Shown here: positions 29,127-38,200 of the stretch, in pieces
How positions within the stretch are numbered: the first letter of the stretch is position 1
Layout: the number at the start of each line of letters is the position of its first letter
NCBI GenBank assembly: GCA_938743325.2
Contig: OW568866.1
Coordinates: forward strand, 1 to 64,000
Source of the DNA: Pycnococcus provasolii
Taxonomy: Eukaryota > Chlorophyta > Pseudoscourfieldiophyceae > Pseudoscourfieldiales > Pycnococcaceae
Direction: 5' to 3'
Length of the DNA: 64,000 nucleotides
The notes under the pieces: generated by a model
Told to the model about the DNA's origin: nothing
The model's input: the letters and a program-made list of their open reading frames with translations, nothing else
Database searches by the model: none
Made by a program: the position numbers and the translations under genes

Positions 29127-30374
29127 TCACCTCCGCTTACGCTTGCGCCCACCATCTGCTCGTGTCCGCACCGGAAGGTTGTTTTGCTTTCTCAACTTCG
29201 GGTCCGACCAATCCTTCTCCACCTTCTTCTTAGCCTCAGGCTTCGGCGATCGCTTGATGGGAGCAGGCTCGGGTGCCTTGCGTGTTTTCGTGTGCTTGCG
29301 AATGATCGGTGCTGGCGCGGGAGCGGCATGCTTGGACAGCTTGTGGCGGATCGGCGTCGTGCTGCGACGACCACCACCACCATCGTTATTGTAAACATCC
29401 TCTTCATCTTCGTCGTCGTCGTCGTCGTCGCTGTATCCTCCTGTAGGCATGCCCAGCAGTGCTGTCCTCGCTCGTGCAGTGCGCTTTGCAATGTCATTGT
29501 CGTCGTCGTCGTCGTCATTTTCAAAGAAGTCGTCAGAGTCAGAGTCGTCGGCATCTAGATCTCCGTCGTCATCGCTGTATCCTCCCGAGGCGAGATCTGC
29601 TTCGTGGGCACGAGAGTGCTTGCGTGAGCGACCTCTCTTCTCCACGTCTTCTTCGTCAACGTCTACGTTGTCAAAGAAGCCGTCGTCGTCGTCGTCGTCG
29701 CTGTAGCCAACCTTCTCATCTGACAAGACGGCGGCATCGTCATCATCATCGACGTCGTCGTCATTGTCGTGGTAGTCACTGCTGTGTTGATGCTTCGGAT
29801 GTTCCACCTTCGCATCCTTGTTGTTTTTCCTTGTTGACTGCCTGACCACTAGGCTGTCATCGTTGTTGTCGTCGTCGTCGCCTTGATGCCGTCGTTTATT
29901 GCTCTTCATCTCTGCGACACGCGCTGCGATGATTTGGCGAAAGTGAGCGCGACGAGCCTGCAGCTCCGGCGTGTCGCCAACCAGCAAACTGACGTACTTC
30001 TCGCCCGGCGGGAAGTGCTTGACGTACATCAGGTCCGCCTTCACTGCGTCGACGGCGGATGCGGGTGCAGCGTCGCGCTGAAGCTTTGCGAGTTTTCGCA
30101 CGAGCTTGCGCTTCTCAAAGAACTTCACCTTGTGGTACCGCTTTGCGATTTTGCTTTCTCTCTGCGCAGTGGCCCACTTCTCCGCCTCAGCCTGCAGTTG
30201 TTTCAGCTTCGCCTCGTGCGCCTTCCTCACCTCGGCGGGCAGCGACTCCTTGGCGAGCAGTCTCTCGACGCCTCTGATTGCGCGCTTGTACCCGCCCGTT
30301 CCCGTTCCTGAGCGAGCGAGCGAGCGCGCGGACGCGATGCCGCCGCCCTTGGGCTGCTTCGCCGCCGTTGGCAT
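29127..30374 (-). CDS. EFG1: rRNA-processing protein EFG1-like, with long acidic tail
   Basis: 415 aa, about twice the yeast protein. EFG1 acts in nucleoli in early 18S rRNA processing. The EFG1 domain is at residues ~28-150: YKRAIRGVERLLAKESLPAE, KAHEAKLKQLQAEAEK, and the hallmark SKIAKRYHKVKFFEKRKLVR. Then KHFPPGEKYVSLL and a charged helix. Residues ~195-345 are low-complexity acidic, with three copies of a GYSDDD unit, each followed by an Asp-run and a Phe-Asp/Phe-Glu patch (GFFDN, DFFEN), encoded by GTC repeats. The C-terminus is Lys/Arg-rich (RADGGRKRKRR), a nucleolar/nuclear signal. Convergent with the RING gene (66 bp apart). Confidence 0.88.
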   Translation of the reverse strand: MPTAAKQPKGGGIASARSLARSGTGTGGYKRAIRGVERLLAKESLPAEVRKAHEAKLKQLQAEAEKWATAQRESKIAKRYHKVKFFEKRKLVRKLAKLQRDAAPASAVDAVKADLMYVKHFPPGEKYVSLLVGDTPELQARRAHFRQIIAARVAEMKSNKRRHQGDDDDNNDDSLVVRQSTRKNNKDAKVEHPKHQHSSDYHDNDDDVDDDDDAAVLSDEKVGYSDDDDDDGFFDNVDVDEEDVEKRGRSRKHSRAHEADLASGGYSDDDGDLDADDSDSDDFFENDDDDDDNDIAKRTARARTALLGMPTGGYSDDDDDDEDEEDVYNNDGGGGRRSTTPIRHKLSKHAAPAPAPIIRKHTKTRKAPEPAPIKRSPKPEAKKKVEKDWSDPKLRKQNNLPVRTRADGGRKRKRR

Positions 30375-30683
30375 CGCGAGAAGTGTGTGACAGTGGCGGC
30401 GACCCTAACCCTAACGGTTCGGGTTTGGGAAGCAGGGGCAGCGATGCTTCCCTCGGGTGCTTCCTTTCCTCCCAGACGGCCAGGTGGGGTTCTGGGACTT
30501 CCGCTTCTCTCCCCCCTGCGCCTGACGCAGCAGGCAGGCTCTCCCCCGCTTCCCTGTTTCGCCCCCGCCATTAGAAGCAGGCAGACGACCCGCTCCGTCG
30601 CACGGCACGCGCACAACCACGCACACGCACACGCACACGCACGGGTCGGGTACGCTACGCAACCAGCACAGCGAAGCACACTC
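30375..30683. promoter_or_regulatory. Divergent promoter region, EFG1 / ZIP
   Basis: 309 bp. ACCCTAACCCTAAC then GGTTCGGGTTTGGG at about 30403-30430, an interstitial telomere box joined to the TTCGGG(G)TTT motif. An ACGCAC repeat occurs near 30610-30640. Confidence 0.6.
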
Positions 30684-32366
30684 ATGCCACCACCAACGGC
30701 AAGCCACGTCGCGTGGGTCACCTTCGTAGCCAGCTGCCTCGCGGGACTCGGAGCGACGCCGTTCTTCTTCACCGGGAAGCTGTCCAGGGCATGGAGCGGG
30801 GTGGCCAACACGCTCGCGTGCGGAGCCATGATCGCCGCGTCTTTCGACATACTGCACGAGGCGTCAGAATTCACCAGCGGCGCCATGGCGGTGCTCATCG
30901 GCGTTGTCGCGGGCGCTTTCTTCGTGCAGGTGACACAGCGGTGTCTTGAGGTGCTGGAGGAGCGGCTAGGCGGCGGCGTGGAGGGTTGGGAGTTTGCGAC
31001 GCTGCGCGGGGCGGACGCGCGAAAAACAATACTGATCGTCGGGATCATGACGGCGCACTGCTGTGGCGAGGGAAACGGACTCGGCCTTTCGTTCTCCGAG
31101 CCAGCGCCGTCCGACGCGGGCGGTGCGAACCACGTCAACCAAGGTGCGCTCGTTAGCATAGCGATCGGACTGCACAACATCCCCGAGGGGCTTACGGTCG
31201 CCGCGGTGCTTGCGGCGCGTGGCGTAGGCCCGGTGAGGTGTATGCTATGGGCCATTGCCAGCCACCTTCCGCAGTGCCTCATCGCCGTGCCGAGCTACGT
31301 TTTCGTGCAGACGTTCGACACGTACGCTAACGCTGTTGCGTTGCCCCTGCGAACGCTAGGCCTTGGTTTTGCGGCAGGGTGCATGCTGTGGATGGTGTTT
31401 GCCGAGCTGCTCCCGGACGCGCTTGCGGTGCTTCCGCCGCGCACGGTCGCAACCGTAGGCACGTGCTCCGCCGCGGTCATCGAGTGCCTGAGGCTGGTTG
31501 TAGGCGTATGGGAGTCGACAGCAAAAGGCGGTGTGGGATGGGTCTCGTTGCTTTCGCTGCCCATGGCCACCGCGGCGGCCGCGGCGGTGACAGCCGCGGC
31601 GGTGACAGTTGTGGACGTGAGCACGCTGTCATCGGCGCAGGCTCGCGCTGCCGGAGGCGGCGTAGCGTGCGGCGCACTTCTGTCAACCGGCATCGCGAGC
31701 CTGCTGGGCCACGTCTTTATCGCAAACGCTGGAGCTGCGACGGTGGCGGCGGCGGCGGGCATCGGCGCCTTCCTATGCATGTTGGCGTGGAAGCACTGGG
31801 CAACCCTGGTATGGGCGCTGAAGGTGGACTTTGACATTGACCATGCGGGCGACGGCGCGTCGGCAGACGACGACGACCTAGAGAAGGTTTCGGCTCACGG
31901 CGCAATGGCCGGTGCACCCGCGCCTGCGCCTGAGGACCAGGACATGTGCGAGGTGAGTGGCACAACGACAGAGTGGAGGCGAGCTGCAACTCTTGCCGCG
32001 GTCACCACGCTATTGCTTGGAGGCGTCACGCCGAGCGCCGCGGTTGGCGCGATGATGATTCGTGCTCTCCCCGCCGCGTTGGCTGGATGTGGCCTGGGAT
32101 TGGGTGCATGCCACACATCCCGGGCGATGATTCACCACGGCGTGGGACTTGCCACAATACAGGCGGCAGCAATGCTCGTGGGCGGCAGCACCGCATCAAA
32201 GTTTGTCGCGCCCGCCGCGGGTGGTGCCGTCGTAGCCGCGGCGTACGTGTTGTATCGTTCACCGGAGAAGGATTCGTCTCTGCGGCATGCTGGCGCTAGC
32301 GCTGGCCTTATTGTGGGCGCGGCATGCGCGTTCCTGGAGCGCGTCGTAAGCGGCGCAGCCCTGTAA
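30684..32366 (+). CDS. ZIP-family metal (zinc) transporter
   Basis: 560 aa from the ATG at 30684. ZIP proteins move Zn2+ or other divalent metals toward the cytosol. TM1 region HVAWVTFVASCLAGLGATPF; conserved metal-site helices contain MTAHCCGEGNGLGLSFS and IGLHNIPEGLTVAAVLA (residues ~162-178; the H-N-x-P-E-G signature). Further helices include LGFAAGCMLWMVFAELLPDA and several Ala/Gly-rich segments to the end, so about 12 TM helices in total. This resembles the ZIP branch of plants that is close to bacterial ZupT-like proteins and longer than typical ZIPs. A second ATG at 30444 in the same frame would add a leader containing alternating HA residues (HAHNHAHAHAHAR). Its stop codon is part of TGTAA. 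Confidence 0.88.
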   Translation: MPPPTASHVAWVTFVASCLAGLGATPFFFTGKLSRAWSGVANTLACGAMIAASFDILHEASEFTSGAMAVLIGVVAGAFFVQVTQRCLEVLEERLGGGVEGWEFATLRGADARKTILIVGIMTAHCCGEGNGLGLSFSEPAPSDAGGANHVNQGALVSIAIGLHNIPEGLTVAAVLAARGVGPVRCMLWAIASHLPQCLIAVPSYVFVQTFDTYANAVALPLRTLGLGFAAGCMLWMVFAELLPDALAVLPPRTVATVGTCSAAVIECLRLVVGVWESTAKGGVGWVSLLSLPMATAAAAAVTAAAVTVVDVSTLSSAQARAAGGGVACGALLSTGIASLLGHVFIANAGAATVAAAAGIGAFLCMLAWKHWATLVWALKVDFDIDHAGDGASADDDDLEKVSAHGAMAGAPAPAPEDQDMCEVSGTTTEWRRAATLAAVTTLLLGGVTPSAAVGAMMIRALPAALAGCGLGLGACHTSRAMIHHGVGLATIQAAAMLVGGSTASKFVAPAAGGAVVAAAYVLYRSPEKDSSLRHAGASAGLIVGAACAFLERVVSGAAL

Positions 32367-32652
32367 TCAGCAGTTGTAAATTTTCTTATATGTAACTTTA
32401 TATGTGTCCATAGTTGGACCAGAATAAAAAGTCAATAATGTCGACCCAGTTCCCGGTTCTGCCGTCCGTCGGCGGATATATTTTCCTGCCTTGGTGGGGT
32501 GGTCAGGATGCTTCGGTCGGCGGATCCGGCGCACTCCTGATCCGCGCCCCCCCCAGCAACCAGCCTGCCCCAACCCCCTCCCCGAAACCCGCCGTCGTTC
32601 TCCCGTTGACTTGCGTTCAAAGTCAGCCCGAGATGTCGCCTTAACTTGCCTC

Positions 32653-33834
32653 ATGGCTGCGAGAAGCCACAGGCCAAGCCTCGTCTCCAGACTTAACGAC
32701 GCAGCAGCAGCCGGACAGATCGACAGCCTCGAACAACTCCTGCAATCCGCACCGCCGGGCGTCGTTGCCGCGCGCCTTGCTGACGATCGGTTCATGTCCG
32801 CAACGCCGCTGCACGCCGCGGCCGAGCACGGCCAGTCGGAGGCGGTCGCCTACCTACTCGCAAACAACGCCGACGCATGTGCCCGCGACGACTCGGGTGC
32901 CACCCCACTGCACTACGCCGCAGCGCGCCAGGCGTCTGGCACGCAGGTGGAGCAGTTGTTGGCGCACGGCGCAGATCCGTCGGTCGTCGACGACTTGGGC
33001 GCCGCGCCGATGCACTATGCCGCGGGTGCAGGCTGCGCCGACGCCGTTGTGAGGTTGATCGACGCCGGCGCGCCCGCCGGCACTTCGGCACGTGGCCTAG
33101 GGGGAGCCACGCCGTTGCACGTTGCAGCTGCCGCAGGGCACCTGGCCGTGGTGGAAGCGCTGCTGAGCCGCGGCGGCCTTAACATTCGCAGCGCGCTCGC
33201 CGCGACAGACGACAGTGCACGCACGCCACTGCATCGCGCCTGCGAGGGTGGGCATGGTTCCATCTGCGAATTTATGCTATCACGTGGCGCGAATGTTAGC
33301 GCGGTGGACGTGCACCACAGAACGCCTTACGATGTCGCGGCGAACGATGCGGCGCGCGCCGCCGTCGTGCAGCACGGCGGCGGTCCGCGTGAGAAAGGAG
33401 TTGGTGGACAGCGCGATTCTGCCGACGTTTCACCAACTCCGACTCCTCCGAAGGATCCGAGTCCACCGAAGCATGAGGCTGGCCCGCGACAGAGTCGCCT
33501 ACGCTCCAAGTTCGACTGGGTGAAAATGGAGCGCACGAAGGGCGACGTGCGCGAGGAGGCGGACCTTCTTCTCGCCGCGGCACAGCCTAACCATATGATG
33601 GCGCAGCCGAGTCTGTACAGAGAACCCTTGCCAAACACCTCCGCCGCCCGTCCCGTATCCGCAGCTCGATCGCCGTCTCGGTCGCCGTCGTCCAGCGCTT
33701 CGGTGACGCCACGGAGCAATGGAAACGTTGCGAGCCAAGCTAACGAACGCCCGCAAACCGCGAGGCGGCACAGGTACGGTGGACATGCAGCCTTTCTCGC
33801 AAAGTACGGCCTTCACGACAAGGCGGCAACATAG
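32653..33834 (+). CDS. Ankyrin-repeat protein
   Basis: 393 aa. At least five ankyrin repeats (residues ~35-240), marked by ATPLHAAAEHGQSEAVAYLL, ATPLHYAAAR, AAPMHYAAGAG, ATPLHVAAAAGHLAVVEALL and RTPLHRACEGGHGSICEFML. The remaining ~150 residues are Ser/Pro/Arg-rich and probably disordered, with a basic block (RQSRLRSKFDWVKMERTKGD) and a C-terminal motif GGHAAFLAKYGLHDKA. Ankyrin repeats bind other proteins; no catalytic domain is present. The frame is open upstream but starts with TTG; the ATG at 32653 follows an in-frame CTTGCCTC. Same strand as the ZIP gene (286 bp) and separated from the giant ankyrin gene only by CHMP5. Confidence 0.85.
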   Translation: MAARSHRPSLVSRLNDAAAAGQIDSLEQLLQSAPPGVVAARLADDRFMSATPLHAAAEHGQSEAVAYLLANNADACARDDSGATPLHYAAARQASGTQVEQLLAHGADPSVVDDLGAAPMHYAAGAGCADAVVRLIDAGAPAGTSARGLGGATPLHVAAAAGHLAVVEALLSRGGLNIRSALAATDDSARTPLHRACEGGHGSICEFMLSRGANVSAVDVHHRTPYDVAANDAARAAVVQHGGGPREKGVGGQRDSADVSPTPTPPKDPSPPKHEAGPRQSRLRSKFDWVKMERTKGDVREEADLLLAAAQPNHMMAQPSLYREPLPNTSAARPVSAARSPSRSPSSSASVTPRSNGNVASQANERPQTARRHRYGGHAAFLAKYGLHDKAAT

Positions 33835-33920
33835 TGGCACAGCTTAGATTTCGATGTATGTAAATATCCTTTTGTTTAAAAGTCTCTGTTTGTTTTACGA
33901 GCGCATTATTGTTTGAAAAT

Positions 33921-34090
33921 GATGCACGGTTGGTGGCGACGACGACAACGACAACAAGCGCAAGTGGAGCGCTCGCGCCGGACGCAAACGAAATGCGCCC
34001 TGATAGAACATCACCAGCGCCATGTACAAACGCGCGGGTGAATGGCGCCGCTGGATGCGCTGAATGGTGAATGTGAATTGTGTAAATGGA
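33921..34090. repeat. Dispersed repeat, copy 2 (partner at 3023-3210)
   Basis: GATGCACGGTTGGTGGCGA opens the copy, TGCGCCCTGATAGA lies in the centre, and CGCTGAATGGTGAATGTG near the end. It lies between two convergent genes and ends 42 bp beyond the stop of the minus-strand CHMP5 gene. Confidence 0.8.
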
Positions 34091-34132
34091 AAAGCTACCT
34101 ATATCATGTTTTACTTTCGAGCACAAAAAAAA

Positions 34133-34837
34133 TCAGATCTTCTGAGCCACTGGCGATTCCTCCAGCGCCGCCGTGCCCTGCGGCGCGCTCGGTAGCTCCG
34201 CGCCGCTCGCATCTAGCGTGGCGGTGGGTGCCGATGGCAGCGCCTCCTCCGTGTCATCGTCCACAAGGTAGCTTGGCACGGCACCACCCGCCTCCGTCTC
34301 GGTTTGCAGGTCGAGCTCAAGCGCATCGAGCTCGCCGAGCAGCTCGTCCTCGTCAATGTCGTCGGGCATGGCGTGGTTCGCGCTGAGAGCCTCCTGAATG
34401 TAGTTGGAGTCCTCGATGAGGTCCTGCATCTCGTCCTGCATCTTTTCGATTGCGCTGATGTCCAAGTTTTTGTTCGTCTTAAACTGGCGCTGGATTTCCT
34501 TGTTCGCCGCCGTCATGGCCTGCACCTGCACGGTAGTGTCCTTCAGGTTCTGCGTGGTAAATGCCACCTGGTCGAGGTTGAACTGCTGGTTGTAGAGCTG
34601 GTCGCGTTGGTTTTCGTACATGCGCTTCTGCTGCAGCACCTTCATGGCTCTCTGCTTGAGGTGTTCCTTGGCAGGTCCTCGCGCCTTCTGCATCTGTTCG
34701 CGGTACTTGACAAGTTCCGCGTCAAGTTTTCGTATTTTTTCATCCACCGCGTCGCCTCTCTTGCCAACGTTCGCGGACGCCTCCTCGAGCGAGGGCGGCG
34801 GTTCCTCCGCCTTCTTTGCGCCGAAGAGTCTCTTCAT
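34133..34837 (-). CDS. VPS60: ESCRT-III protein CHMP5/Vps60
   Basis: 234 aa, normal length. Polymerises on endosomal membranes and regulates Vps4 during membrane scission. The start MKRLFGAKKAEEPPPSLEEA matches the family N-terminus. Basic helices 1-2 follow (KIRKLDAELVKYREQMQKAR; KEHLKQRAMKVLQQKRMYEN; QRDQLYNQQFNLDQVAFTTQ), then helix 3-4 (TVQVQAMTAANKEIQRQFKT) and an acidic C-terminal half (MQDEMQDLIEDSNYIQEALS; DDIDEDELLGELDALELDL), the autoinhibitory and MIM-bearing part. The ATG at 34837 fits the conserved N-terminus; the upstream frame is 5' leader. Confidence 0.95.
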   Translation of the reverse strand: MKRLFGAKKAEEPPPSLEEASANVGKRGDAVDEKIRKLDAELVKYREQMQKARGPAKEHLKQRAMKVLQQKRMYENQRDQLYNQQFNLDQVAFTTQNLKDTTVQVQAMTAANKEIQRQFKTNKNLDISAIEKMQDEMQDLIEDSNYIQEALSANHAMPDDIDEDELLGELDALELDLQTETEAGGAVPSYLVDDDTEEALPSAPTATLDASGAELPSAPQGTAALEESPVAQKI

Positions 34838-35243
34838 GGCTGCGTCGCCGGGTGGTGCGTGCGGTGCAGTGCGGTGCGCGTGTTGCGTGCGAGTAACGCG
34901 CGACACGCGGCGCACTGCGAGCTCGGAGTGGGACGAAGACGCGGGCAGCTTCGCCTAAGGGGTGAGATTCGGGGGTAGGGTAAGGGTTCCCGCACCTTGA
35001 TGCTCGGACAAACCCCCAAATGGGCCGACCCGCCTGGCCCATAATTCGCTTCCCGTTGCCGGAGTCCGGAGCCGGAGCTCAAGAAAAGGAGCGTTTCCCT
35101 TACTGGCAAGGCAAAGTCAAACTTGCAAGGCCCTTCCCTTCCCTCCCGTCCAACTTCACCTGCACTCCGCCTAACTGCCATGGCCAACAAACGCACATAG
35201 CATACGGCCAACACACGGCACCACACTTGTCTGTGACAAAACC
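34838..35243. promoter_or_regulatory. Divergent promoter region, CHMP5 / giant ankyrin protein
   Basis: 406 bp. It has GATTCGGGGGTAGGGTAAGG at 34966-34985 and ACAAACCCCCAAATGGGCCG near 35010, relatives of the promoter motif and hairpin arms seen elsewhere in the window. No ORF of interest. Confidence 0.5.
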
Positions 35244-38200
35244 ATGTCCAAGTCCGCGTCGCTCAGGGAGGCGAAGCAGGCGCTCTATGCAGCCTCCGTC
35301 GCGAGCGACGCGTCAAGCCCGCACTCATCCGCCCTGCCCAGCGTCGCGGCAGCCTCGGAGCGCGCGCGAGCGAGAAGGAAGAGCGTCATGCACGCGCTCG
35401 GAAGACGGAGAGCGTCCGTGCACCTCGAGGAGGCCGACCTGGACCCCGCAACCACGCTCAACGAAGCGGCGCGCAGAGATGACCACAAAGCGGCGCACAA
35501 GCTCGCGCTCAGGGGACATGCAGTGGACGGAACGGGAACGGGCATGGCGCCGCTGCACATAGCTGGGGAAAACGACGCGCCGCGCGTGGTCGCCGTCCTG
35601 TGCGGAAAGTTCGGCGCGAATGCGAACATACCGGGCGTTCTCGGCCTCACGCCGCTGCACCTCGCGGCGGCGAACGGAAAGCTCGCGGCGGCGACGGCGC
35701 TCCTGCACGTGGGAGCTGACCCAAACACCACCGACGACGACGGAGGAACGCCGCTACACTGGGCAGCAGCGTCGGGTCACTCGCGCATGTGCCGCCTGCT
35801 GCTGAGCGAGGATGTCAACCCGCTCGTCGGAAATTTCGCGGGAAAGACTGCACTCGACGTCGCGGAGGACGAAACGACGATCGAGGTCCTACAGCGCGGT
35901 ATGCGCGACGAAACGCCGTACCGCTGCGCCGAGCTCGGAAAAATCAGGTCAGTGAGGCGCATGGTGTCGACCAACGCTGTGCACAAAGATGCAACCGATG
36001 GGCCGCGCGGGTTCACCATGCTTCACTGCGCGTGCTTCGGCGGAAAGGAGCGCGTCGTTGACATGCTCGTCGGCGAATTTCGTGCCAAGGTTGATGTCGC
36101 TGAACGAAAGGAAGGGTTCCTCGCGCTGCACATTACCGCACTGCGTGGGCACGACCACGTCGTTGCTCGATTCGCGGATGGTAAACTTGTCGACGTTGCG
36201 ACGCAGCGGCGTATCGCACGCTTCGCCGCGTCCGAGGGAAGATCCGCCCTGCACTGCGCCGCGGCCAAGGGCCACGCAAAGGTATGCTCGCTACTGATTG
36301 CCATGGGTGCCGAGGTGGAGCAGCAGGATGAGCAGGGTCGCACTGCCATGCACGTCGCATGTGCCGAGGGCTTCGAGGAGGTTGTCAAAGTTCTGCTTTC
36401 GGAATCGCAGCCTCCCGCAAAGCTCGACGCGCGCACGGATGCTGGTGCGACGCCTCTGCACATTGCTGTCGAGGGAGGCTTTCAAAATGTCGTCGAGCTT
36501 CTCCTGCGCAATGCCTCGCCGATTGGCGCGAAGGATGACCATGGTTCGACGCCGCTGCACTACAGCGTGCTTGCTGGCCATCTCCAGCTTTTCCATCTCC
36601 TCTTCCATCAAATTGGACTTGAGGGCGGAGGAGGAACGGATGACGACGTCGACGACGACCGCGATCCTCGCTCGCCGTACGAACGGCCAAATCACGAGGG
36701 TATGACGCTTCTACACCTTGCCGCGGCGGGCGGGCATGTTGGTATCGGCTCGCTTTTGATCAGCAAGGGTGCGCGCGCAGCCCTAAACGACAAGCGAGAT
36801 GTGCAACCGCTTCATCTGGCTGCGGAGGGTGGGCACGCCGACTGTGTGGAGCTTCTGTTGAGCAATGGCGCGGATCTCACGGCTTTGACGAAACGAGGGT
36901 ACACGGCCCTGCACCTTTCGGCAATGAACCACCACACCTCTCTCATCCGCATGATGCTCGCGCGCTTTGGTCCGAATGCAAGGGATCGTGCCGCCTTTAT
37001 CAACGCGCTGACAAATGACGGCCACGGTGCCTTACATCTCGCGGCAAGAGACGGATCGCTGGAGATTGTGCGTCTGCTCGTCGAGTGCGGCACGGATGTG
37101 CACCGACCCTCGCAGATGGGCGAAACGCCGCTGCACTTCGCGGTGGAAAATGGCAATACGCAAGTGGTGCGGTATCTTCTACGATCGACTCGCACGCCGG
37201 AGATAATGACATCGGCACGCGATAGCCTTGGCAGGCAGGCGACGCACATCGCCGCGGAGGGCGGAAATCTCGCGTTGCTCGCGATACTCGTCGACGAAGG
37301 TCGCGCGGATCCTGCGGCACCCGACGAGGCGGGGAACACCGCGCTGCACTATGCCTGCGCACGCGGCGATCTAGCGACGCTGATGTACTTGCTGAAGCGC
37401 TTCGGTGCACGCGTGATCCGACGCAACAAACTTGGCGAGTCGCCGCTGCACGTCTCCGCTCGAAGTGGCAACGTGTTAATTGCAGAGCGCCTGCTTTGGT
37501 TTGGCGCAAGTCCGTACGAAGAGTGCAGAAATGGCCTCAATGCACTCATGCACGCCTGTCACCGCGGCCACGACGAAGTCGTGAGAATGTTGCTGACCAC
37601 TGTTCCCTCGCACGAGGTGGAAGGAGGCGCCGGTGAAGCTGATTCGATGTCAACCTTCAAGCAGGTGGCAAGGCGCGTGATGGCCCGCATTCGACGCAGG
37701 ACAGCGCCGATGTACTACGTCGTGCTGATGATGAAGGCGCAGCATCGATACGCGAACATGCGCTCGACCGTGAATAAGAAAACCGCGCTGCACTACGCGA
37801 CGGAGAGGGCGCACTTCGCCACCGTGCGCCTGATGCTTGGTAGTTGTGCTGACAGCGACGTTGCCGACGTCTACGGCCAGACGCCTCTGCACTACGCGGC
37901 GCAGTCGGGATCCGCGGAGTGCATCGAGCACGTGCTCGAGGAGAGCAGCCCTCGCATCGACGCGCTCAACGCGCACTGGCAGACTCCAGTGCATCTCGCG
38001 GCGAGGCACGGACACGTCGACGTGCTCGCTCTCCTTCTCGAACGCGGCGCGGACGTGTCGCTCGCGACAAAGAGCGGGGTCACGCCAATGCACGCCGCCG
38101 CCGCGGCTGGGAACGACGCGTGCGTGGCCATGTTGCTTAGTGAGCGCACGGATGCCGAGTGTGACGTCGATGCTGCCACGATCCACGGCCAGACGCCGCT

